Assembly: GCA_937928735.1 (NCBI GenBank) | Contig: CALFVF010000008.1 | Location: 65,971-127,068 of the forward strand | Length of the DNA stretch: 61,098 bases | From: an uncultured Verrucomicrobiales bacterium | GTDB lineage: Bacteria; Verrucomicrobiota; Verrucomicrobiia; Verrucomicrobiales; Akkermansiaceae | Reading direction: 5' to 3' | In this document: one piece after another, positions 33,048-40,240 of the stretch | Layout: the number at the start of each line of letters is the position of its first letter | How positions within the stretch are numbered: position 1 is the first letter of the stretch | Notes under the pieces: generated by a model | Database searches by the model: none | Seen by the model: only the letters and a program-made list of their open reading frames with translations | What the model was told of the DNA's origin: nothing | Translations under genes and position numbers: made by a program

Positions 33048-33351
33048 GTGAGAGCGATCGGCATGGGTCAGAGGCAAGAGGTCAGGCCTCACCGTGAATA
33101 AGCAAGTAGTTGTTCCTTGTCAGGATGTTCGCGCCTTTCGTAGTTTGCTTCATCTTTTAGGTAAAAATGAATCGGTTGGCTGCACCTAGAGGGGAGAAGG
33201 GAATCGTATTCTAGCGAAGCTTGATGGCTATTTCTCATATCTGAACATGATTGATCCTGTACGTTACTCGGGCCTAATCAGCACGGCAAAGATACTTTTA
33301 AGTCGTCACGGCTACAGTCATGAAATTCGTCAGCCTGAGCAATCTAAGTAG
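33048..33351 (+). pseudogene. Reverse transcriptase C-terminal remnant (retron-like)
   Basis: Reading from 33048 gives VRAIGMGQRQEV, and after a frame change at about 33081-33085 continues GLTVNKQVVVP, then DVRAFRSLLHLLGKN, a TAG at 33187-33189, and in the same frame ILAKLDGYFSYLNMIDPVRY to a TAG at 33349. This is the order of the last palm/thumb segments of bacterial RTs (…G.RQ.VTGL.VN..…VP….R.LR..LH…L.G.L.Y…..P). The VTG signature typical of retron RTs is split exactly by the shift: a two-base loss from GTCACGGGC would give it. The catalytic YxDD part is gone. Confidence 0.65.
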
Positions 33352-33465
33352 ATTCGTAGAGTCGAAAATTCGGAAGCGAAAGGCATTGTTGGTTTCATTA
33401 AAAGGCTCTTCGGAGGAGGATAAGAGTGCTGAGTTGAGCACTGAATGCGGCTGTGGATACAATCA

Positions 33466-33514
33466 AAGTGTTAAAAATACACATTAAGGCTTGCTTTGTG
33501 TTGTTTTAACACTT
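33466..33514 (+). promoter_or_regulatory. Perfect 11-bp inverted repeat before the Nudix regulator gene
   Basis: AAGTGTTAAAA (33466-33476) and TTTTAACACTT (33504-33514) are exact inverse complements, 27 bases apart, ending 11 bases before the start codon. Partial half-sites (ACACATTAA, GTGTTG) lie between. This fits an autoregulatory operator for the NrtR-type protein it precedes. Confidence 0.55.
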
Positions 33515-33525
33515 AGGTGTAGGGC

Positions 33526-34215
33526 ATGAGTTTCACATATGACTACGCTAGACCGGCTCTCACGACTGATTGTGTTGTCTTTGGCTTGGATGAAGAGGAC
33601 CTAAAAGTCTTGTTGATTCAGAGAGCAATTAAGCCTTTCAAAGATCAATGGGCATTGCCAGGGGGATTCATTCAAGTGGGGGAAGATGTGGATGACTGCG
33701 CGCGCCGAGAACTGGAAGAGGAGACGGGGCTGAAGAATATCTTTCTTGAACAACTTGCCACTGTCGGAACACCAAAACGTGACCCGCGTGAGCATGTGGT
33801 AACCGTCGCCTACTATGCACTCGTAAACTTAATCGAGCACCCACCAACTGCAGCGACCGATGCGAAACATGCGGCGTGGTTTGCTCTCGATGACCTTCCC
33901 AAGCTGGCCTTTGACCATGCCGATATTCTCAAACTCGCGCATGAGCGCCTCCGTGGTAAAGTTCGCTACCAGCCTATTGGCTTTGAACTTCTTCCTGAGA
34001 AATTCACGCTTACTGAGTTGCAAAAACTCTATGAGCTGATTCTCGAGCAAACGTTCGATAAGCGTAACTTCCGTAAGAAAGTCGCCAAGTTAGACATCCT
34101 CGAAGAGACCGACGAGCTCGAGCAAGACGTCGCCCGCCGAGCGGCGCGTCTCTATCGATTCGATCGATCCCGATACCGAGTACTGATCAAACAAGGTATA
34201 AACTTTGAACTTTAA
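33526..34215 (+). CDS. NrtR-type Nudix / winged-helix transcriptional regulator
   Basis: 229 residues. Nudix domain (about 10-140) with an intact box: G47, E53, R61-E62, E65-E66, G68 (GX5EX7REUXEEXGU). The C-terminal part (about 150-229, from [18 protein letters not shown]) is the winged-helix domain of the NrtR family, which senses ADP-ribose-type ligands and controls NAD genes. An intact Nudix box leaves hydrolase activity possible. It heads an operon with a vault-like protein, a broken macrodomain and an ADP-ribosylglycohydrolase, all consistent with ADP-ribose or NAD chemistry. A perfect inverted repeat lies just upstream. Confidence 0.87.
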   Translation: MSFTYDYARPALTTDCVVFGLDEEDLKVLLIQRAIKPFKDQWALPGGFIQVGEDVDDCARRELEEETGLKNIFLEQLATVGTPKRDPREHVVTVAYYALVNLIEHPPTAATDAKHAAWFALDDLPKLAFDHADILKLAHERLRGKVRYQPIGFELLPEKFTLTELQKLYELILEQTFDKRNFRKKVAKLDILEETDELEQDVARRAARLYRFDRSRYRVLIKQGINFEL

Positions 34216-34240
34216 ACAACTCTCTAACACTTTTCATAAA

Positions 34241-35407
34241 ATGATTTTTCAAAAAACAATTCAAGACGGTCAAGCCGTCGTCCGCTGGAACAGAAATGGC
34301 ACCCGTGATATTATCATCGGGCCTCAAACACTCTTTAGTCCATTTGCTCGCATCGAGCCGATTCATCGGGTCAGTGCAGCAGAAAACAGCTATCTCATTA
34401 TCAACTACACTGACGGGCATACTGAGCATATGATAGGGCCATGTGATGTTTGGTTTGATCCACTTCTTCATCAGAGCATTACACCAGCGAAGGCGATCAA
34501 TCTGGACGCCCACGAAGCTATTGTGATCTACAATGAAACCGCTGGAGAAGTGACGCATCGTGTTCTGAATGGGCCTGCAGTTTACATTCCTATTCCGACT
34601 GAATGCCTTCACAAGTTCCGCTGGCATGGTGACAATGGTAAGGGGAAAAAGGTTCCTGGCGCTCTTCGTTTTGAAAAGCTACGAGTGATTCCTGACCAGA
34701 TGTATTTCGATGTGGATGGTGTTCGCACAGCGGACGAGGCTCTCATCACAGCGAAGTTGATGGTTTTCTTTGAACTCGTTGATATTGAGAAAATGCTGTG
34801 TGAGACTCACGATCCTATTGCTGATTTTATCAACGCTCTTACTGCCGATGTGATCCGTTTCGTAGGAGCGTTCGACTTTGAAGAGTTCAAAACCCGTGCT
34901 CCCGAGCTGAATCAACTTGAGACATACAGAGCCCTCACTGAAGGAGCGGATAGGATCGGTTACCGAATTCATAAAGTTGTCTACCGTGGCTACGTCGCGA
35001 CGGATAAACTGCAAGCGATGCATGATAATGCGATCGAGACTCGCACTCGTTTAGTTCTTGAAACGGAAATAGAGCATCAACAGCAAGAACTTACTGATCT
35101 GAAGCAAAGCCGCGAACACGAACGCGCTGCCGAACAACGTAATGAACAAGAGAGAAGGCTGGCTCATGAGCTTGAGCAGATGCGCCAACAGCATGAACAA
35201 GATCTTAGCTTCAAAAAGCAAAATCAAGACACCGAAAGAAGGCATGAGGCCGACCTACTGAAACTTCAGCAGGAAGAATGGAATTATCTAAAAGAGTTTG
35301 GAGTAGATCTTACGGAAGTGTTAGTAGCTAAAGAGCATAACCCCGATAAAACCATTCGCCTCGATGGAGGTGTTCAGGCACCTATTCACCTGCATGAAGC
35401 CGTTTAG
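34241..35407 (+). CDS. Vault-like (MVP-shoulder/SPFH) protein with coiled-coil cap
   Basis: 388 residues from the ATG at 34241 (a TTG at 34205 would overlap the upstream gene). Three beta units end in GP-x-P turns: GPQTLFSPF (27-35), GPCDVWFDP (66-74) and GPAVYIPIP (111-119), about 40-45 residues apart, like the repeats of eukaryotic major vault protein. Next is a shoulder/SPFH-like alpha-beta region (about 140-262: IPDQMYFDVDGVRTADEALI, FFELVDIEKML, DPIADFINALTADVIRF). Residues 262-345 are a long coiled coil rich in Glu, Gln, Arg, in the place of the vault cap helix. The order repeats-shoulder-cap is that of MVP, only shorter. I expect a large ring or shell, but no function is known. No membrane segment. 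Confidence 0.7.
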   Translation: MIFQKTIQDGQAVVRWNRNGTRDIIIGPQTLFSPFARIEPIHRVSAAENSYLIINYTDGHTEHMIGPCDVWFDPLLHQSITPAKAINLDAHEAIVIYNETAGEVTHRVLNGPAVYIPIPTECLHKFRWHGDNGKGKKVPGALRFEKLRVIPDQMYFDVDGVRTADEALITAKLMVFFELVDIEKMLCETHDPIADFINALTADVIRFVGAFDFEEFKTRAPELNQLETYRALTEGADRIGYRIHKVVYRGYVATDKLQAMHDNAIETRTRLVLETEIEHQQQELTDLKQSREHERAAEQRNEQERRLAHELEQMRQQHEQDLSFKKQNQDTERRHEADLLKLQQEEWNYLKEFGVDLTEVLVAKEHNPDKTIRLDGGVQAPIHLHEAV

Positions 35408-35419
35408 AAATTTTACCTC

Positions 35420-35518
35420 ATGAATATTCAACTCAAAGTGCATTTTGGAGACATCACCTCATTAGAGGTCGATGCGATTGTGAACGCTGCCAATTCCAGT
35501 CTGTGGAGAGAATCATGA
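35420..35518 (+). pseudogene. Truncated macrodomain gene (N-terminal 32 codons)
   Basis: From an ATG 13 bases after the vault-like gene the frame reads MNIQLKVHFGDITSLEVDAI and then VNAANSSLWRES before a stop. G-DIT…..DAIVNAAN is the hallmark start of macrodomains, which bind ADP-ribose and often remove ADP-ribosyl marks. The family needs about 170 residues, with the GGG loop after NSSL; that is missing here. The next gene's start follows 46 bases later, so a deletion probably removed the rest. Whether the short peptide is made is unknown. Confidence 0.75.
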
Positions 35519-35563
35519 CACTTGCTTGGCGAAAGAAAATCACACGAATTGCAGATCAGCTTT

Positions 35564-36634
35564 ATGAATACGCCGAGTGTAAATAAAATCGAAGGCCTTC
35601 TCCTCGGCACTGCGGTGGCTGATGCGATTGGTTTGCCGATGGAGGGGATGAAGCCAGTTAAGATTGGGAAGCTGGGGTGGGGGCGTGCGTTGAAGCATCG
35701 TTTCTTCTTTGGCTGTGGAATGTGGAGTGATGATACAGAGCAGACAATTATGATGACTCAGGCTTTGCTGTCGGCAGGTGGAGATGTGGAAAAATTTCGG
35801 CGTTCTTTTGCCTGGGAGTTGCGATGGTGGATTTTGGGAATGCCTGCAGCGACTGGTTTGGCGACGGCTAAGGCGATTGTGAGATTGTGGTTAGGGTTTC
35901 CGGCTCATAAGTCGGGCGTTTTCTCAGCGGGGAATGGTTCAGCAATGCGAACTGCACCCATTGCGGCGATGTTTCCTGATGATGCGGAGAAGCGAAAAGC
36001 CTTTTCGGATACTCAGACGAGAATCACACATTCAGACCCGAAGGCAGCTATTGCGACTCTGGTGGTAACGGAGGTTGCGGCAGAGCTTTTGAAGAGTGAA
36101 AAGGCTCCCGATCTTTTTCCCTGTCTTAAGGCTGTTTCTGAAGATTCTGAATGGAAAACTCTAGTAAATGGGTTGAAGAAATCGTTAGAGAGCGGTGACG
36201 AACTCGATGGTTTTCTTAGGGAGATTGGGGCGAATCCTGAAAAAGGGATAAGTGGGTATGTCTATCAGACTGTGCCTGCGGTGCTATTCATCGGGATCAG
36301 AAATGAATGGGACTATGAGAAGGTTGTCGGCAAGGTGATTCAAGCGGGTGGAGATACAGATACGACGGCTGCGATTGCTGGGGCTCTCTGTGGCGCCTTT
36401 GGTGGAAAAGAGAGCATACCAAGGGCGTGGGTCTCTGGGGTCAAAGATTGGCCGACAGGAGTAGGTGATTTAACTCAGTTAGCGAGGTGTTTAGAGAGTG
36501 GTTTGCCAGTTCGGATTCGTTCGCGGTGGTCACCATTTCTTCTTTTGAGGAACCTGTTCTTTCTTGGAGTAGTTCTACTCCACGGTTTTGCGCGGATGCT
36601 CTCAGCTTATGTATTGAAAGAGAAGACAAACTGA
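35564..36634 (+). CDS. ADP-ribosylglycohydrolase (DraG/ARH family) with C-terminal membrane helix
   Basis: 356 residues from the ATG at 35564. ARH-fold motifs: GTAVADAIGLPMEG (15-28), metal-binding SDDTE (55-59), AGNGSAMRTAPI (122-133) and AGGDTDTTAAIAGALCG (261-277) with the second metal site. Such enzymes remove ADP-ribose from proteins or cut related bonds. Odd: after the fold ends (about 315) comes a hydrophobic helix (about 325-342, FLLLRNLFFLGVVLLHGF) followed by a short Lys-rich tail, so the protein may be tethered to the inner membrane. Last gene of the Nudix-vault-macro cluster; codon use differs slightly from the two genes before it (more TTG Leu). Confidence 0.9.
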   Translation: MNTPSVNKIEGLLLGTAVADAIGLPMEGMKPVKIGKLGWGRALKHRFFFGCGMWSDDTEQTIMMTQALLSAGGDVEKFRRSFAWELRWWILGMPAATGLATAKAIVRLWLGFPAHKSGVFSAGNGSAMRTAPIAAMFPDDAEKRKAFSDTQTRITHSDPKAAIATLVVTEVAAELLKSEKAPDLFPCLKAVSEDSEWKTLVNGLKKSLESGDELDGFLREIGANPEKGISGYVYQTVPAVLFIGIRNEWDYEKVVGKVIQAGGDTDTTAAIAGALCGAFGGKESIPRAWVSGVKDWPTGVGDLTQLARCLESGLPVRIRSRWSPFLLLRNLFFLGVVLLHGFARMLSAYVLKEKTN

Positions 36635-36736
36635 TGTGCTGATGATCTGATCTCGCAGATTAATACTAGGAGAAAACGGAGACCGCCCAGTCAACGGCCA
36701 CCAACCACTCAACAACACAGACGGCTTCCATGCTAA

Positions 36737-36865
36737 TACCAACTCAAAAAACTAGCTGGGCGAATTCGCTAGACATTTGAGGAGATGCCATCGTTGTCAC
36801 TCATCAAACGGGCTGGACAGGCCTCGTCGCTAAACTCGTGCAGTCTGTCTATGCGAGTGTTGGTA
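36737..36865. repeat. MITE-like element, copy B (129 bp)
   Basis: Left end TACCAACTCAAAAAACTAGC and the following GAATTC..CTAGA and GAGATGCCATCGTTGTCACT segments match copy A closely. The right half is different but ends GTGTTGGTA, the inverse of TACCAAC, again with outer TA. The internal hairpin's second arm is missing. It lies between the ADP-ribosylglycohydrolase and the PEP-CTERM gene. Confidence 0.65.
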
Positions 36866-37173
36866 TGACGAAGTAGGGTTTTAATAGTATTACCACCTCT
36901 CCTTATTTTAACTATCACCGTTACTTGTGGCGGGGGTAGTCATTTGTGGAATAAACACAAATAAGCTATTTTATAAAAATACCACATTGGGATATTATCG
37001 GCTTTTGTTTGTCATTTATTCAAATATTCAAACATGTTGGTCATTTTATGAAAACTTGAAATAAATAAGATCTAGTTAGAATAAAAACTTCAAAAAAATG
37101 CAGTAAGTGTCTTTTTCGTTGCTCGATTCGATAGATCCAGTTAGTTGTACAGACAATCTAATTGACTAATCAC
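36866..37173. other. AT-rich leader region of the PEP-CTERM gene
   Basis: No gene seen. Strongly AT-rich with several possible -10 boxes (for instance TATTTTATAAAAAT near 36966-36979), probably the promoter region of the gene that starts at 37174. Confidence 0.35.
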
Positions 37174-37962
37174 ATGAACGCTACAAAAAAAATCACTCTC
37201 ATTGCTGGTATAATTACTTCTCCTGTTCTTGCGCCATCTCTGCATGCTGCTACTACTCTTCTAGATGAAGATTTTGTTAGAACGACGGCTGCGTCCAATG
37301 TTGCTGGAGAACAAACGTTTGATGGCTCAATGGGGTCTCCGACTCTCTTCTTAGGTAATAATATCACTCACAATAATGATGTGTCTAGCGGGGGTTCCCT
37401 TGTTATTTCTAATAATAGTACAGGAAACAGCCGCGCAGCCCTCGTTTTTTTTGACGCTAGCACATTAGGAGCTGGCACATTTCAAGCCAATTTAGATTTT
37501 TTGGCTAGTAACATCATTTCAGATGATCCAACACAGCCTGGAGCTTTTGCACAGGTTTTCTCAATCACAGGGCTTACAGGTGTAGCAGGAGATGAAGTAA
37601 GGTTTGATCTAAATGCAGGCCCAAGTGACTTTAATTCAGGCTTTATTCCTGCGTCAATAAATGGATCTGGCATAGTTACAGCAGGTATAGAGGCCTTTGG
37701 AGGAGCTAGTATTACTCAAGTAGGTAACAACGTCACAATTCCAGGTGCAGCTGGGAGTATTTCTGGTTCATTCACATTAACTGGAGATCAGGCGAATGAC
37801 GCAGGTGATTTTATTGCTGTAGCTTTAGTCAGGGCTGGAGACCTTATTGATTCTGGTAATTTTACCGTAAGTAATGTGTCTATTGAAACAATTCCAGAGC
37901 CTAGCTCAACGCTTCTCTTTGGTCTTGGTGGACTTGGGTTACTTGCTCGCCGCCGTCGCTAG
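37174..37962 (+). CDS. PEP-CTERM secreted protein
   Basis: 262 residues from the ATG at 37174. Signal peptide (about 1-25, MNATKKITLIAGIITSPVLA then SLHAA). The middle is a Gly/Ser/Asn-rich beta-sandwich-like region of low complexity. The C-terminus is a standard PEP-CTERM signal: Pro-Glu-Pro (IPEPSST), a hydrophobic span LLFGLGGLGLLA and a final RRRR. Such proteins are processed by an exosortase and exported or attached outside, often linked to exopolysaccharide. No exosortase gene is in the window. A good terminator follows. Confidence 0.9.
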   Translation: MNATKKITLIAGIITSPVLAPSLHAATTLLDEDFVRTTAASNVAGEQTFDGSMGSPTLFLGNNITHNNDVSSGGSLVISNNSTGNSRAALVFFDASTLGAGTFQANLDFLASNIISDDPTQPGAFAQVFSITGLTGVAGDEVRFDLNAGPSDFNSGFIPASINGSGIVTAGIEAFGGASITQVGNNVTIPGAAGSISGSFTLTGDQANDAGDFIAVALVRAGDLIDSGNFTVSNVSIETIPEPSSTLLFGLGGLGLLARRRR

Positions 37963-37988
37963 TTGAGGGAATAGCTCTAAAGATTGAT

Positions 37989-38025
37989 AAGACCCTATCG
38001 GAGATGCCGATTAGGGTCTTTTTTT
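37989..38025 (+). terminator. Rho-independent terminator of the PEP-CTERM gene
   Basis: AAGACCCTA-TCGG pairs with CCGA-T-TAGGGTCTT (one bulged T) around loop AGATG, followed by TTTTTTT. Confidence 0.85.
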
Positions 38026-38122
38026 GTATTGAGGGCACTTTTGATAAGCTCATTTCTGAAAAACCCTGAAGGAATTTTTTATCAAAAAGCAGGTTACTGG
38101 AGACACCTTGTGATTACCTCAA

Positions 38123-38262
38123 AAAAACAATTTGGTAAAGCTCTCTAGATCTTTAGAAGTCAATACCGTTTTGTTATTCGTTCGTGGGTGCCAGCGACAC
38201 GCGATGAGTTTCGCCTGAGCCGTTAGCCAAGTTTCTTCGAGCTTTTTTACCAAATTGTTTTT
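38123..38262. repeat. MITE-like element, copy D (140 bp), perfect 17-bp terminal inverted repeats
   Basis: AAAAACAATTTGGTAAA (38123-38139) and TTTACCAAATTGTTTTT (38246-38262) are exact inverse complements; GCTC/GAGC extends the pairing with a small bulge. The interior shares CGATGAGTTTCGCC, then CCAAG..TCTTCG.GCTTT with copy A. The hairpin of copy A is kept here mainly through G-T wobbles. It ends 17 bases from the stop of the kinase gene. Confidence 0.75.
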
Positions 38263-38279
38263 CCACTGGCCTGTGGAGA

Positions 38280-40067
38280 TCAGTTATCTTTGAAGAGTGC
38301 GCTCCCTTTATGCTTTCTGATATCTCTTTGTGTGAGTGTTTGGTAATGAACGTTCATTTGATGAAAAAATCCAACAAATGAAGGTTCAGAGTCGTGCGCA
38401 CCTTGGCCGAGTAGAAAGATTAATCCATCTTCTGAGAGAGAGGCGAGGTTAAGTTCTTCTGTGGGAAGTTCCATGACTAGTTTACCAGCTAGGTAGACTT
38501 GGCAGACTTGGTTGGAGAAATCTAGGTTAAGAACAAGATGCTGTGTTTTGCTTTCAGGGAATGGGACTGGTTTTCCTTGTAGATTTTTATGGAGAACAGC
38601 TATGGGTTCTTCATTTTCGACTCGATTGAGTTTAGCGCGCAGACTCAATGCTCCTTGCTGGTTCGTATAGACAGAGATGGAGCGAGCTGTGTTGGCCTCT
38701 TTCATTTTACCTTGTTTAGAAGATAAGCTAAATAGGGGCACTTCTGTTGTTTTGTCTTTTGGTGTTTTCCAGTTTATCCAGAATTCGAGAGCGAGATTTT
38801 CTGTGTTGCTCAGACGCTCTTTGTCTAGCAGTACTCTTGGGGCTCGTTTTGCTTTTTGGGTGAATACAGCGCGCCCAGCTCTATAGTGGACACCTTCTCC
38901 ATCAAGAATAGCTGCTGTGCCGGCTGAGTCTTTGAGGGCATTTGCTCCTTCCGTGAAGTTGAACTGATGAGCGGGGGTGACTTCTAGGGTGCTTTGAGGC
39001 TTTGGGGTGGTCTCTTGGAGAGGTTTTGTTACTGAGTCTGGATGATCAGTGATGCTCTTTTGGGCGTGATCCCAGTAGAAGTAACCACCTGCGGCTGCGA
39101 TCACAAGAAACAGGAAGAGAACGATACCTCCATTTCCTTTGGCAGACTTAAGTGGAGTGACAGGTCTTGGGGAAGAGGCTGTTATAGTGGGGCTGGAAGC
39201 TGCTGTGACGAGTTGAGGGCCTTGGGAGGTGGGTGCAGATTGGCTCTGATCCTCGAAGGAGCGAATTAGATCATCCAGATCTTTGGCGAGTTCATCGGCT
39301 GTGTTTGTTCGGTTCGCAGGGTCAGGCTGTAGAGCTCTGGCGACAATGGAGTCAAATCGAGGGTCACAGCCACTGGCGAGTGAGGGGGCTCGATAAGGGT
39401 CTGAGGCGAGTTGGCCAGTGAGGAGCTCATAGAGCATAGCGCCTATGGAGTAGACATCGGACTTTTGGTCGAGGGCGTTTGGATTCGTGATGACTTCGGG
39501 AGCTGTGTAGCCGGGTGTGCCAAAGATGACGCCATCTCCGTGGCTATCTCCGTGGGGTTTTGCGAGGCCGAAGTCGACGATTTTTGGGGAGCCTTTATCA
39601 TCAATTAAGATGTTCGCGGGTTTGATATCACGGTGGATGATGCCCGCCTTGTGTGCTTGGGCGAGGCCACGGCTGATTTCTAGAATGAGATGTGCGGCTT
39701 CTAGTTCATCGACAGCTTGGCCGTTGGCGACCTCGAAGAGAGAGCGGCCAGGGATGTACTCCATAATAATGAAGAGCATGCCATTGACACTGCCGAAGTC
39801 ATAAATACCGACGAGATTCGAGTGATTGACAGTAGCCATGGCTTTAGCCTCAGAGTGGAAAGAGGCGACATAGTCGCTATCACCGCTGAAGTCTCGAGGC
39901 AGGATCTTAATTGCAACATGTCGTTCTAGAGATATCTGCTCAGCCAAGTAGACTGCTCCCATGCCTCCCTGTGCGATGAAGCCTGTGACCTTGTGAGACG
40001 GAAATAGACTATCAATTTCTGAAATAGGTGGGGGAGTGAAGCGTGGAGCGTATGAAATGTCAGACAT
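38280..40067 (-). CDS. Membrane Ser/Thr protein kinase with LamG-like sensor domain
   Basis: 595 residues. Cytosolic Hanks-type kinase (25-270): Gly-loop AQGGMGAVY (32-40), Lys54 in VAIKILP, HRDIKPAN (145-152), DFG (165-167), APE (189-191). All catalytic residues are present. After a Ser/Thr/Pro-rich linker is one membrane span (about 314-331), then an extracytoplasmic LamG/concanavalin-like beta-sandwich (about 365-590: LALEFWINWKTPKDK, HLVLNLDF, VYLAGKLV). This plan suggests a receptor that reads sugars or peptides outside. No phosphatase or clear target gene lies beside it. A repeat element sits just past its stop. Confidence 0.92.
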   Translation of the reverse strand: MSDISYAPRFTPPPISEIDSLFPSHKVTGFIAQGGMGAVYLAEQISLERHVAIKILPRDFSGDSDYVASFHSEAKAMATVNHSNLVGIYDFGSVNGMLFIIMEYIPGRSLFEVANGQAVDELEAAHLILEISRGLAQAHKAGIIHRDIKPANILIDDKGSPKIVDFGLAKPHGDSHGDGVIFGTPGYTAPEVITNPNALDQKSDVYSIGAMLYELLTGQLASDPYRAPSLASGCDPRFDSIVARALQPDPANRTNTADELAKDLDDLIRSFEDQSQSAPTSQGPQLVTAASSPTITASSPRPVTPLKSAKGNGGIVLFLFLVIAAAGGYFYWDHAQKSITDHPDSVTKPLQETTPKPQSTLEVTPAHQFNFTEGANALKDSAGTAAILDGEGVHYRAGRAVFTQKAKRAPRVLLDKERLSNTENLALEFWINWKTPKDKTTEVPLFSLSSKQGKMKEANTARSISVYTNQQGALSLRAKLNRVENEEPIAVLHKNLQGKPVPFPESKTQHLVLNLDFSNQVCQVYLAGKLVMELPTEELNLASLSEDGLIFLLGQGAHDSEPSFVGFFHQMNVHYQTLTQRDIRKHKGSALFKDN

Positions 40068-40240
40068 TGAGGCTATAAAGATAAAAAACTAAATTAGACC
40101 ATCTAGTGAGCGAAAATAAGAAATAAAATCAAGGAGAATCCACGAAGAAAAGCTAAATCGAGTTAGGATATAGGGGGTGATTGATGAATTCGTGAAGACG
40201 GAGCATCACGATAGTGGGAGTGATCTCATGATCTGACTAG

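Noticed and set aside
33352..33423. Extension of the RT remnant through KGIVGFIKRLFGGG to a TAA
   Set aside because: It is in frame past the TAG, but this part includes the dispersed 24-bp repeat and has no clear RT likeness, so it was left out of the pseudogene.
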